From the NCBI RefSeq assembly GCF_002902965.1, contig NZ_CP026108.1:124001-188000 (forward strand): 64,000 nt of DNA, written 5' to 3'. Shown piece after piece: positions 54,003 to 62,620 of this stretch. The position numbers and the translations under genes were made by a program. This DNA is from Paraburkholderia hospita. Its GTDB lineage: Bacteria; Pseudomonadota; Gammaproteobacteria; Burkholderiales; Burkholderiaceae. The notes beneath the pieces are model-generated. The model was given only the letters and a program-made list of their open reading frames with translations. It searched no databases and had not been told where the DNA came from. Each line of letters begins with the position of its first letter. Position 1 is the stretch's first letter.

Positions 54003-55085
54003 TCAGCTGCGCGCAGCCGCCGCCTCGAACATTGATTTGAGGATTTCTTTGTGTTCCTTCGTAAGCTTGCGTGCACCCTCCGGCAGGTCCAGAACCACAC
54101 GCAGCTTAAGGTCACCGCATTCGCCAGTCCTCGGGTGCTTCAAGCCTTCCCCGGCCACAGTGATAAACCGTCCTGAACGTGCTCCCGCTGGAATCGCCGC
54201 CCTGACCGTGCGACCAAAGATTTCGCATTGCGCGGTGCCGCCGAGCAGTGCAGTTACGAAGTCAACCGTGATGTTGGCTGTGAGCGTGAGGCCTGAGAGC
54301 TTATAGAGCTTGTGCGGCTTAACGCTAAAGGTGACGAGCAAATCGCCGCGCGGACCGCCATGCGGGCTGGGCTCGCCCGCGTCGCGTATCCGCAGTGTCG
54401 CATTCGATGGCATGCCGGCGCGCACTTTGACGGAAGGCGTCTGCTTCTGCTTCGTCATGCCCGTGCCGCGACAGAGGTTGCACTTCGGCCGGACCAGTAC
54501 ACCGGCGCCGTCACACTTTCGGCACACAGAGCCCGCTTCAGTGTAGCCTCTGCCTCCGCACCGGTCGCACCCCACGTAGCCGTCGAGCCGGCCGTGACCG
54601 GCGCATGCGGCGCAGGTCGCGAGGCCGTTAAGCCTCACTTCGATTTCGCCACCCAATACGAGGGTTTCCAACGGTACGGAAACTTTCGCCTTCAGGTCCT
54701 TGCCACGCTCAGGGGCCGCGCGATAGGCGTCAAACGGGTCGACATTCGACCGGAACGGCTCCTGCGTGCCAAAACCGTTCATATTGGGCCTCTGCCTCTG
54801 CCTGAGCCGCGTCGCGTCATAAAGCTCGCGCTGTTTCGGGTCGCCGAGCACCTGATAGGCTTCGCCGAGCCGCTTGAACGCGCGCTCTGCTGCCGCGACG
54901 TTATCGCGGTTCCTGTCCGGATGCCATTTCATCGCCAACCGGCGATAGGCCTGCCTGATTTCCTGCGCGGACGCGCTTTCGCTGACACCGAAGGTGGCGT
55001 AGTGGTCTTGATAGCCCGACACGTCAAAATGGGGACGAAATGATTTGATTGAGCCTCGTGCTTGCAGCAGGGGCACCACAATCAT
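54003..55085 (-). CDS. DnaJ-type co-chaperone (J domain, four zinc motifs)
   Basis: About 360 residues. The J domain (DHYATFGVSESASAQEIRQA, HPD in MKWHPDRN) is followed by a short linker, four CxxCxGxG motifs (CAACAGHG, CDRCGGRG, CRKCDGAG, CNLCRGTG) and the DnaJ C-terminal substrate domain (GDLLVTFSVKPHKLYK). It lacks a clear Gly/Phe region, so it is a DnaJ paralogue and probably not the housekeeping copy. It would stimulate DnaK ATPase under stress. The start is uncertain: ATG 55085 (MIVVPLLQ) and an earlier codon at 55172 are both possible, and the J domain begins about 30 residues after the former. Confidence 0.88.
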   Translation of the reverse strand: MIVVPLLQARGSIKSFRPHFDVSGYQDHYATFGVSESASAQEIRQAYRRLAMKWHPDRNRDNVAAAERAFKRLGEAYQVLGDPKQRELYDATRLRQRQRPNMNGFGTQEPFRSNVDPFDAYRAAPERGKDLKAKVSVPLETLVLGGEIEVRLNGLATCAACAGHGRLDGYVGCDRCGGRGYTEAGSVCRKCDGAGVLVRPKCNLCRGTGMTKQKQTPSVKVRAGMPSNATLRIRDAGEPSPHGGPRGDLLVTFSVKPHKLYKLSGLTLTANITVDFVTALLGGTAQCEIFGRTVRAAIPAGARSGRFITVAGEGLKHPRTGECGDLKLRVVLDLPEGARKLTKEHKEILKSMFEAAAARS

Positions 55086-55308
55086 AGCAGCGTGAAACGG
55101 AGCTGCCGGGAACGGATGCGTACCGGCGCTTGTGCGCATGGCAGGACCTGACGGCACAGGGTTCCATGGCAACGATTACGCAAATGCTGTCGCCCGAGAA
55201 GGGTAGCCGGGTTTTTTCATGCGTCTGACTGCCGAGTTTGCCGGCGCGCGGCCGAAGCGGCACGCCTATACTTGAGTCACAATAATTGCAGGAAACAAGG
55301 AGAATCTC

Positions 55309-55572
55309 ATGTTTCCAACCATGAAACGTCACGCTCCGACACCGGAGAGCAAGTTCCGCGTCATCGAAGAGCACTTCATGTTTCCAAAGTGCCGATTCGC
55401 GTCCGACGACCCCAAAGCCGTCGCGAAATGGTTGCGCGAGAACGGCGGCTACGGTCAGCCAATCAAGCACGATGCCGGACTGCATGTAGCGACAGCGGAC
55501 AACCGGTACATCCGCAGTGGACCGACGCTCGACCGCTGGATTGACGACGCGCTCGCCGCTCCTGCGAACTAG
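55309..55572 (+). CDS. 87-residue hypothetical protein with its own terminator
   Basis: AAGGAG precedes ATG 55309, and a strong intrinsic terminator follows 20 bp after the stop, so this is a complete single-gene unit. The sequence (ESKFRVIEEHFMFPKCRFAS, WLRENGGYGQPIKHDAGLHV) looks like a small globular alpha/beta protein. I do not recognise the family. Confidence 0.75.
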   Translation: MFPTMKRHAPTPESKFRVIEEHFMFPKCRFASDDPKAVAKWLRENGGYGQPIKHDAGLHVATADNRYIRSGPTLDRWIDDALAAPAN

Positions 55573-55591
55573 TAACAGACGCCTCTCCTCA

Positions 55592-55619
55592 AACCCGACT
55601 CCAGCGAGTCGGGTTTTTT
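55592..55619 (+). terminator. Strong intrinsic terminator
   Basis: AACCCGACTC and GAGTCGGGTT form a perfect 10-bp stem with a CAGC loop, followed directly by a TTTT tract. Confidence 0.9.
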
Positions 55620-56000
55620 CGTTGTAGCCTTTCGGCTGGGATTTTTCTTGCACACTACTTGCGCGCGAACGTCTCCGCGGACCACGGAGCCGGCTGCGCC
55701 CCCGTCGTTTGCTCGTTGAACTGTAGAAAGGTTTCGAACCACTGGAACGTTGCAGCGCTGTGATTGAGCAGCAGGGTCCCGCACATAACATCGGGGTCGA
55801 GGGTGTCTCTGTGGAACAGATTGGGGAACCCACCCACAAAGCGGTCGCCCGGTACGTTTTTTCCGCGAATTTGTCCGTTCCAATGACCGTGTTTCTCTGG
55901 CAGAAACGCGGCTGTCACGGTCTGCTTGAAAGGCTGGGCACAGGTGCCGCGGTGAGGCAAGTCGATTCCGCGAAAGCCCCACCGTTTTCGACTCGTTTGT
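55620..56000. other. Intergenic DNA with one doubtful minus-strand frame
   Basis: A minus-strand frame from about 56104 to 55655 has a fairly protein-like C-terminal half (RFVGGFPNLFHRDTLDPDVM, FETFLQFNEQTTGAQPAPW). It overlaps the exported-protein gene at 56001 and lacks a start with a ribosome site. It may be the remnant of an unrelated gene. Nothing else is visible. Confidence 0.3.
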
Positions 56001-56324
56001 TTAGTGGCCGCTGTCGGCGTTGCATCGTGGCAAATGACCACAGGTAGCCAATCCCGAGGGGGATAAGCTACCACTTGCGCTGGTGCTATCGGATACGCCG
56101 CCATACCCGGATGTGCTGTTTTTCATTTCGCCGTGCATCGTATCCAGCGGGCTCGAGACAGGGTCCCCGTGGTAGGTCATGCCGGCAGTCGCCGCGCCAT
56201 GCGCGTTGCCTCCGCCACTCCCACCATTGCCGTTGCCGCCACCCATTGCAAATGCGGCGCCTGACGCGCAGATTGCAGCGACGATGCCGCAGGTCAGGAC
56301 GGTTTTCAATGTCAGATACTTCAT
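56001..56324 (-). CDS. Gly-rich exported protein
   Basis: This 107-residue protein has a signal peptide (LKTVLTCGIVAAICASGAAF) and a Gly/Asn-rich mature start (MGGGNGNGGSGGGNAHGAAT), then a Ser/Thr-rich stretch and a CGHLPRCNADSGH end with two Cys. AGGAGAC precedes ATG 56324. A decayed copy lies at 26026-26344. It is probably periplasmic or secreted; function unknown. Confidence 0.8.
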   Translation of the reverse strand: MKYLTLKTVLTCGIVAAICASGAAFAMGGGNGNGGSGGGNAHGAATAGMTYHGDPVSSPLDTMHGEMKNSTSGYGGVSDSTSASGSLSPSGLATCGHLPRCNADSGH

Positions 56325-56937
56325 GATTTGTCTCCTGGAAGTTCGACACGCCCAGGTCGCGTCGAGACTCCATGTGCCGCTATCGACGGACCGGTTGCGT
56401 AGCGGCGGTACACAAACGGTAGATTCACCCCGGAAACGAGGACGCTTGCGGCGTGAATACCAGAGGAATACGTGTTAGTCGCGGACCGCTGCCCTAAATG
56501 ACACGGCCGTTGCTGGATTGGCTCAACGAGAAGAGTGTCTCTAATCGCACAGCCCCATAGCGCTGCGTTTCCTGCATATACGGGCGACTCGGCTGGTTGG
56601 ATGCAACCGTGGCGTGGCGGCGGGCTGTATTCCAGGGTTGCGGTGGACTGTGTTCGGCCTGTGAGACGCAAGACGAGCTCGTGGGAAGGCAGTTAACGTA
56701 CTCGAGGCCATCGGTCAGATTGCTCTCGATGAATTGGTTCTTTCTGGAACAGATGCGGCGTTGCAGCGGCCGAGGCCGCGCGATGGAGCCGGGCGGAAAT
56801 GACGCACGGTTGACGCCTCTTGAAGTCCGCGTCATCTTGCCGGACCTTGAGGAACGTATGCTCGTCGGCCTTTTCCAGCATAAGGGCGTTCACCAAGACG
56901 CTTTTAATCCGAGTTAGATGTCCTGAGTAATTGCGTG
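56325..56937. other. Gene-free stretch
   Basis: Overlapping open frames on opposite strands (56597-56917 and 56693-56971) have no ribosome site or recognisable composition. No RNA gene or terminator is evident. Confidence 0.35.
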
Positions 56938-57459
56938 TCAGGACGTCGAGCCCGGCTGGGGCCAAGGCCACCCCTTCTTCTCGTCAGGCGCATCCCACTC
57001 CACAGACGGCGCGACCACGACCGACACCTCGACCGGACTCGCTTCCTCAACGGCAGCGTGCGACGGTTCGTCCGAGGCTCCTTTTTTTATCTTGGGAAGT
57101 CCGGTCCCAAACCACTTCACCTTCTTCTGCATATGGGCGACATACGCCTTCCAGCCGTCAGGGTTGCCATCGAAAAGGTCATGCTGAACGGTTGACGCCT
57201 GCGCATTGCGATTCAGCTCGGACTCGAGCAGTTCCTTTGACCACAGGAAGAATGCGCTCGCGACGCGTGCGCTGAACTCTGCCACCGTCATCTTCGGGGT
57301 GAGCGTCCGGAGGTACCCGAATTCCTGCAACGAAGCCTGCTCCTTCGTAAGTCGAGCCACCGGCGCATCCGGCCGACCTGCCTTGGTCAAACAGCTCATG
57401 GCTTCGAGCATGTCCCCGAGGTGAAGCAGCAGTTCTCTTCTATCGAATTGGTCATCCAT
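56938..57459 (-). CDS. 173-residue hypothetical protein, possibly phasin-like
   Basis: The start is ATG 57459, preceded by GGAGAC. The N-terminal two thirds are helical (ELLLHLGDMLEAMSCLTKAG, VASAFFLWSKELLESELNRN) and the tail is acidic and Pro-rich (VEWDAPDEKKGWPWPQPGS). No domain is recognised with confidence. The helical plan and nearby PHB genes allow, but do not prove, a granule-associated role. Confidence 0.7.
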   Translation of the reverse strand: MDDQFDRRELLLHLGDMLEAMSCLTKAGRPDAPVARLTKEQASLQEFGYLRTLTPKMTVAEFSARVASAFFLWSKELLESELNRNAQASTVQHDLFDGNPDGWKAYVAHMQKKVKWFGTGLPKIKKGASDEPSHAAVEEASPVEVSVVVAPSVEWDAPDEKKGWPWPQPGSTS

Positions 57460-57714
57460 TGCAGTGTCTCCGTTGATTGCGCCTCTATAAATGATACTAG
57501 CCGGTCTCACGGTTGACGGGTCGGCGAGCGCGTTGCGCGTCGTTCGCGAACAGGAATGGTCAACAGGGCGACGAAAAAGGAGATGGCTCCTGCAGAGCGG
57601 GCCAACCTGTTCAAACCGTCTGACCGTGGACGGCTACGGCGGCGGGATGTCGACGCTGGCTTGCGGTCACGAAACCGTTCACGACAACCCTCGCGACCGA
57701 CAGTCTTGTTGAAG

Positions 57715-57756
57715 TTTTCAAAGGGCAAGCAGGCTGCGAACATCCAGCCGCTGTAA
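57715..57756 (+). pseudogene. C-terminal stub of a cold-shock (CspA-type) gene
   Basis: The last codons read KGKQAANIQPL before TAA 57754, matching the end of CspA-family proteins (GPKGKQAANIQP). The rest of the OB fold is missing upstream. An intrinsic terminator, TCGCCTG / CAGGCGA plus a T tract at 57787-57813, remains downstream. Confidence 0.65.
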
Positions 57757-57786
57757 CCGTTCGCAGCTTTAGCTGCGCAAAGCAGC

Positions 57787-57813
57787 TCGCCTGCTCCAGG
57801 CGATTTGCTTTTT
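57787..57813 (+). terminator. Intrinsic terminator after the cold-shock stub
   Basis: A perfect 7-bp stem TCGCCTG / CAGGCGA with a 3-base loop is followed by TTTGCTTTTT. Upstream at 57763-57778 is another palindrome, CGCAGCTTTAGCTGCG. Confidence 0.75.
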
Positions 57814-57884
57814 CAAACGCGCAAACGTGCCTGCTCTGTCGGGCGACCGGGTGATGTCTGGCGCTTGCGTCGTTCTCAGGAGTC

Positions 57885-58109
57885 TCACCGTGCCCATTTG
57901 GTCAGCAGCACATCAAACGCTTCACGTGCCTCTTTCAGTTCCTGCATCGCAGCTTCGAACCTGACAAGTTCGAGCGTCGATGGCTGGCCGTTGCCATTTG
58001 ACGCGAAGTGTCGTTCAAGGGCGCTCGATGCGGCTTGTACGTCGCGAGCGGCGCTTACGATGCGCTCCAACGCGCGGGCTTCATCGCACCTCGTCTTTCC
58101 TGTCGACAT
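57885..58109 (-). CDS. Small helical protein, paralogue of 43411-43620
   Basis: This 74-residue protein starts at ATG 58109 (MSTGKTRCDE). It shares ERIVSAARDVQAASSALERH and PSTLELVRFEAAMQELKEAR with the protein at 43411. It ends in a basic KWAR extension lacking in the other copy. No function is known. Confidence 0.8.
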   Translation of the reverse strand: MSTGKTRCDEARALERIVSAARDVQAASSALERHFASNGNGQPSTLELVRFEAAMQELKEAREAFDVLLTKWAR

Positions 58110-58267
58110 GGGGGTCGCCTGTGTTGCCTGGCATGCCGTTGACGTGTGTTCTGTCTGTGGTGATAGGGACGATGTTGTTGTTCTTCCGGCAATTCGGCGC
58201 CGTACGCGGGAAGTGATGGAATCAGCCCGGTGTACCGGCTCGGATTGACTGGACACGGTTTTGCAAC

Positions 58268-59167
58268 TCAGGCGGCCTCTTTCAGAGTGGCTGCCTGACG
58301 GGCTTCATGGGGTGACATGAAGCCCAGTTTTTCAAGACGCCAGTGGCGATTGTAGCGATCCTTGAACTCGACGACCGCAGTCCGGACTTCCTCAAGATTC
58401 CTGAAGATGCGACCGTGAATGGCTTGTTCCTTCAGCGTCCGGTTAAAGCGCTCGGCGACGCCATTCGTTTGTGGCTCGGCAACGAAGGCGAAGCTCGGCG
58501 TGACGCCCCAGAACCTGATCTGATTCAGGAAGTCATCGGCCGTGTATTGCGAACCGTGATCCATGCGCAGCGTCAGGCCCCGACCGACCTCGGCACCCGT
58601 GCCGCCGAATTCGCCCAGCAGTCCCTGTGCGATCGGCTGCAAGGCGGCGAACCGGTTGCCCGTCTTGACCGCATGGATGCCGACGCAGCAGGCGTCGCAA
58701 TGATCGACCGCCGAGAATACCCAGACCCAGCCATCATCCACGGTCTCGACCCGCACGCCGTCGGTGCCCCACATCTCGTTCGGGCGGCTCGTCGTGATCG
58801 TGCCGTCATGCAGGGCAGCCTTGCCCTGGGGCCGACGATGCGGTGACAGCAAGGCGTTCTCCCGCATCAGCCGCAGCACACGGGTGCGCGAGACGCGGAT
58901 GTCGCGCAGGATCCGCAGCCGCGCCCATACCTTGCGATGGCCCTCGCCGGTAAAGGGCGAGGCAGCAAGATCAGCCCGGATGGCCTCCAGAAGAGCAGCG
59001 TCCGGCATCTCTGGTTTCGGACCGCGCCGCTGTGCCACGAGTGGCACCACGTTGCCCGACTCGCGCGCACGACCGGCATAGATCGTCGAACGCGGAAATC
59101 CGAGCACCCGGCAGACCCGCTGCAGCCCATAAGGCTTGCCGGTGCCAGTGGAGATCGCGCGGCTCAT
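58268..59167 (-). CDS. IS3-family transposase OrfB
   Basis: The catalytic subunit, 299 residues. An HTH_21-type region (GLQRVCRVLGFPRSTIYAGR, GHRKVWARLR) precedes the rve core with Asp in WGTDGVRVE, Asp in LRMDHGSQYT and Glu in NGVAERFNRTLKE. The start ATG 59167 overlaps the orfA stop in ATGA. The frame is intact. Confidence 0.92.
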   Translation of the reverse strand: MSRAISTGTGKPYGLQRVCRVLGFPRSTIYAGRARESGNVVPLVAQRRGPKPEMPDAALLEAIRADLAASPFTGEGHRKVWARLRILRDIRVSRTRVLRLMRENALLSPHRRPQGKAALHDGTITTSRPNEMWGTDGVRVETVDDGWVWVFSAVDHCDACCVGIHAVKTGNRFAALQPIAQGLLGEFGGTGAEVGRGLTLRMDHGSQYTADDFLNQIRFWGVTPSFAFVAEPQTNGVAERFNRTLKEQAIHGRIFRNLEEVRTAVVEFKDRYNRHWRLEKLGFMSPHEARQAATLKEAA

Positions 59168-59556
59168 TTCGACGACCTCCGGTTGCCTAAAGGGTGTCGG
59201 GCCTGCCTTTCCTTGCGTAGGATCTCGACTTCCATGACCAGCTCGCCAATGCGCCGGGTGGCCTCGCCAAGTTTTGCCTCCAGCGGATCGCTCTCGCGCT
59301 CCTTGAGGCCGGCATCCATACCGGCCAGGGCACGCTCGCGCCACTCCTCGAGCCGGTATATCGGCACCGATACCTCGCGCGAAATGGCATCCACTGGCTC
59401 GCCGCGCAACAGGCGCAGGACGACTTCCTTCTTCCGGCTGGCCGACCACCGCTTCACTTCGGCGACCGCGTCGGGGGCGCTTCCAGTCGCGCTACGCGCT
59501 CCTTCCACCGCCCCCGGCACAACCTCCGCAACATTCGACTTATTCGGCATGTTCAA
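59164..59556 (-). CDS. IS3-family transposase OrfA
   Basis: This 130-residue DNA-binding subunit has a variable Ala-rich N terminus, an HTH_8-like region (WSASRKKEVVLRLLRGEPVD, then AISREVSVPIYRLEEWRERA) and a coiled-coil (LGEATRRIGELVMEVEILRK). An ATG two codons in (59550) could also be the start. It overlaps orfB by four bases. Confidence 0.88.
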   Translation of the reverse strand: MNMPNKSNVAEVVPGAVEGARSATGSAPDAVAEVKRWSASRKKEVVLRLLRGEPVDAISREVSVPIYRLEEWRERALAGMDAGLKERESDPLEAKLGEATRRIGELVMEVEILRKERQARHPLGNRRSSK

Positions 59557-59708
59557 CTCCGTTTCCAGACACAGGTTTTACCCCAAATTCGTGTCCAGAA
59601 AAATCGGAGGCGGTTCATGGAATCAGCCCGGCGACAATAATCTCATGGCGGACCGAGCGACGTCCACCAGGGGCTAGCCGCGGGCGTAACCCGCGATGGT
59701 CCGCGGCG

Positions 59709-59990
59709 TTACAGGGGTGTGGACGTCAGAGCCGACCCCTCACGAGCAATGCTGCCGGCAGTCCCCCTCGGCCTGTCGGCAGCAGGCGGAAACACGTACC
59801 AGCCGCCGTCATCGTGCCTGAAGCAGAACAACGCGCGCACTCCGCGTGATGACGACGTCTCAACGTACACACACCGTCGCCCGCCCAACTGGATGCGACT
59901 GAATCTGGTTACATGACCCGATATCGCCGGAGCCGGTGCGAGCCATTTCTCGACCTGGCAACGCAGCGAGTGCCCGTTCACGCTTTTCAT
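59709..59990 (-). CDS. Small conserved hypothetical protein, paralogue of 49698-49949
   Basis: This 93-residue protein starts at ATG 59990 behind GGAGCGGAAC. It shares QVEKWLAPA, YVETSS, FRHDDG and VFPPA with the 49698 protein. It has a longer Gly/Arg-rich tail (ADRPRGTAGSIAREGS). It is a probable small beta-rich domain; function unknown. Confidence 0.75.
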   Translation of the reverse strand: MKSVNGHSLRCQVEKWLAPAPAISGHVTRFSRIQLGGRRCVYVETSSSRGVRALFCFRHDDGGWYVFPPAADRPRGTAGSIAREGSALTSTPL

Positions 59991-60453
59991 GTTCCGCTCC
60001 AGCAGGTACAAAGCCGACCGGCGTTGAAATGAGCGCGGGTCGTGACGCGAGGCGGACGGTTCTCGCCTCTTGCATCCTTAACGTCGCCGATGGCCGGGAT
60101 GTTGACCACGGGTTTGTGAGTTCTGAAACCGAAAATTTCGCGTCGAGCTGGCGACAGGCGGTCGCCGCGGAGGAAGGCGGCCGACGGAGCCACGTGCGTC
60201 TTACATCGGGCCAGGACAGAAATAGTCCCGGCGAAGCGGACAGCACACCTCTGCGACCCGGTTCGCCGTGCTGGCGCGTTGTCCTCGCTTTACGTCACCG
60301 TGCCTTGACGCCCGGGCCGGCGGGCGGGACACTCAACGTGAGTCGTTGTGCGGCCGACGTCTCGCGCGGCGCTGAGTAACGCAGACCTCCGAGACACTCT
60401 GACGGGGCACGTCGAACGCCGACTGGAACATAGGCCGCGGAAGGAGAAACCCC
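59991..60453. other. Intergenic DNA with copy C of the dispersed motif
   Basis: The TTCTGAAACCGAA core is at 60121-60133 within the 60097-60140 copy; on the minus strand it encodes EIFGFRTHKPVVNI. No complete gene is visible. The right end holds the AAGGAG site of the cupin gene. Confidence 0.5.
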
Positions 60454-60828
60454 GTGGCGTTTGCACTGTCGTTTTCACAACTGTTTTCAGACTCGGTTGG
60501 CGAAAGTCACTTTGCGTCGGTAAACATCGAACTGGTCACCCGCAACTTCGCGCCCCCCGCTGAATCGTTTGACGTGTCGGATTTCGCGGCAGCGACCCGC
60601 TACGGATTTGTGCACGTGCCAAGCGGATGGGTCGGAGACCTTCATCCTTCGCCCACGTGCCTGTGGGTATTTTTTCTCAGCGGGGAGATTGAGTTCGAGG
60701 CCGGTGACGGTGAGCGACGTCGCGTCGCGGCAGGAGGCGCGATACTGCTTGGGGATACCACGGGCAAGGGACATCAGAGTCGTGTCATCGGCGACGTGCC
60801 GGCGCTTCTCGCCGTGGTTCAAGTTTGA
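60454..60828 (+). CDS. Cupin-fold protein
   Basis: This 124-residue protein starts at GTG 60454 behind AAGGAG. The core DLHPSPTCLWVFFLSGEIEF, then GGAILLGDTTGKGHQSRV, is a single conserved beta-barrel cupin; a His/Glu metal set could be His in DLHPS and His in KGHQ. Such small cupins can be sensors or enzymes; the substrate is not evident. Confidence 0.8.
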   Translation: MAFALSFSQLFSDSVGESHFASVNIELVTRNFAPPAESFDVSDFAAATRYGFVHVPSGWVGDLHPSPTCLWVFFLSGEIEFEAGDGERRRVAAGGAILLGDTTGKGHQSRVIGDVPALLAVVQV

Positions 60829-61213
60829 CGTCGTGGTTTCCTTGGCCGGGGTGCAAGCGCATGCCGTCGAGGTTAAGTCATGCTCGAGAAGATGTCAGTC
60901 CGAACTCCGCATACGGTCTGTATCCCATGGTCGAACTCCCCTGAACCGGGCGCGAGCCGCTTCGGGCATGCGCGAGAGATGAGGGCACGGACGTCCTGCG
61001 AGTCATGCGGTGAGGCTATTCGAGAACCGAGGACACCGATTGCCCGAAACGAGAATCCTGCGCATGCAACCTTCAAGCGCTAAATGCGGGCCCTTGAGCT
61101 GTGTCAGATATCGTAAACGTGTATGTCCTGCATTGGTTTTCCTGTGCTAAAAGTACCTTTCATGTTTGCCAAACCCTCAGCGGCATTCGTCAATAGAACT
61201 GGTTTTCGACACT
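60829..61213. other. Gene-free stretch
   Basis: No supported gene. A short plus-strand frame at 60880-61083 with one CESCGEA pair lacks a ribosome site and any wider family pattern. Confidence 0.35.
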
Positions 61214-61417
61214 ATGGCCGCGGTGTACTGTCAAGTGGTTTGGCGATGCGAAAGGTTTTTGATTCGTCACGCCGGATGATGGCGATAAGGACCTGTTCGC
61301 GCACTTCTCGGAAATTCAGGGAAAAGGCTCCAAGTCGCTGAAGGAAAACCGACGTATGACCTCGACGTCAAGCAGGGACCAAAGGGTAAGCAGGCAGCTA
61401 ATATCCAGCCGCAGTAA
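61214..61417 (+). pseudogene. Cold-shock protein (CspA-type) pseudogene
   Basis: Most of the OB fold is readable: TVKWFGDAKGF, then TGA, then FVTPDDGDKDLFAHFSEIQG, KSLKEN, and in a second frame YDLDVKQGPKGKQAANIQPQ. Canonical CspA has Gly (GGA) where TGA stands at about 61260. Frame slips occur near the start (61221) and near 61345. It binds no RNA as encoded. A second stub of the same family lies at 57715. Confidence 0.8.
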
Positions 61418-61642
61418 TCCGTCGGCACGCTTGCCGTGGAGATAAGGCCTACGGTCCGGGTGATGTATGTGCGTATGCACAGTTATGCAAGGCGTGCATA
61501 CGGTCACCTCTCATCAGATTGTTCAACGCAGTATTGCGAATCTATTAATAAAAAGAATAGTAGTGCTATGGAGTTATGCGGAGGTCCGGCGTCACATGTG
61601 GCCCAACTCTTGGGCTAACCGTAATCGCGGAGGAGTCAAGAC

Positions 61643-62383
61643 ATGACAAAGCGAATCGCTTATGTAACTGGTGGCATGGGCGGAATCGGAACGGCAATAT
61701 GTCAGCGTCTGCACAACGATGGCTTGACGGTCGTGGCAGGATGCGGGCCGAACTCGCCCAGACGTGAACGATGGCTGGCCGAGCAGGCCGGGTTGGGATT
61801 CTCCTTTGTCGCCTCAGAGGGCAATGTTGCGGACTGGGCCTCGACTGAGGCGGCCTTCGCTAAGGTGAAGAAAGAGGTCGGTGAGATTGACGTGCTGGTG
61901 AACAATGCGGGCATCACGCGGGACGGCGTGTTTCGCAAGATGTCACGGGAAAACTGGAACGATGTCATCGACACGAACCTGACGAGCCTCTTCAATGTGA
62001 CCAAGCAGGTCATCGAAGCGATGGTCAGCAAGGAGTGGGGCCGGATAGTCAACATCTCCTCGGTGAACGGGCAGAAGGGGCAGTTCGGCCAGACCAACTA
62101 CTCGACGGCGAAGGCAGGCATTCACGGCTTCACGATGTCGCTGGCCCAGGAAGTCGCGACAAAGGGCATCACCGTGAATACGGTTTCACCGGGGTACATC
62201 GGGACCGATATGGTGCGGGCTGTGCGCCCCGAGGTTCTCGACGCAATCGTTCAGAGCATACCGGTGCGCCGTCTTGGGGAGGCGACCGAAATTGCCTCAA
62301 TTGTTTCGTGGCTGGCCAGCGACGAAGCGGGTTTTTCCACAGGGGCTGACTTTTCGTTGAACGGCGGCCTGCACATGAGATAG
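61643..62383 (+). CDS. phaB: Acetoacetyl-CoA reductase (PhaB)
   Basis: This 246-residue SDR reduces acetoacetyl-CoA to (R)-3-hydroxybutyryl-CoA with NADPH for polyhydroxybutyrate synthesis. It shows the cofactor loop TGGMGGIGTAIC, NNAGITRD, the active site ISSVNGQKGQFGQTNYSTAK (Ser and Tyr-x3-Lys), and the family-typical VSPGYIGTDMV. Full length for PhaB. GGAGGAG lies before ATG 61643. No phaA or phaC is adjacent, so it is probably an additional stress-linked copy. Confidence 0.93.
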   Translation: MTKRIAYVTGGMGGIGTAICQRLHNDGLTVVAGCGPNSPRRERWLAEQAGLGFSFVASEGNVADWASTEAAFAKVKKEVGEIDVLVNNAGITRDGVFRKMSRENWNDVIDTNLTSLFNVTKQVIEAMVSKEWGRIVNISSVNGQKGQFGQTNYSTAKAGIHGFTMSLAQEVATKGITVNTVSPGYIGTDMVRAVRPEVLDAIVQSIPVRRLGEATEIASIVSWLASDEAGFSTGADFSLNGGLHMR

Positions 62384-62620
62384 AAACCGCCGACGCCTCA
62401 ACCGGCACGAAAACGGCTGTCCTCGGCGCTCGCGACAGAGCGCCGGGGACGCGGAAGCGCCTCGTTCGCAACGCGTTCTCTGCGCTGCATATATTTCTCG
62501 ACGACATGCAGGGATTCCGGCACGTCGTGCACGGGGCGCGCAAACTGAGATGTCTTTCGTGCTGGACCCGCTAGCGGAATGGTATGCCACGAATCTCACC
62601 CATTACCCACGGAGACCCAC

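Larger units (their letters stand above)
58231..59617 (-). mobile_element. IS3-family insertion sequence flanked by 14-bp direct repeats
   Basis: The 1387-bp element carries two overlapping genes. The left end reads TGTACCGGCTCGGATTGACT and the complement of the right end TGAACCGCCTCCGATTTTTC, both then CTGGACACG, a good imperfect inverted repeat. Directly outside both ends lies TGGAATCAGCCCGG (58217-58230 and 59618-59631), much longer than the 3-4 bp expected for IS3. Confidence 0.82.

Noticed and set aside
56597..56971. Overlapping ORFs on both strands between the Gly-rich and 173-residue proteins
   Set aside because: Mutually exclusive, neither has a ribosome site or protein-like pattern.
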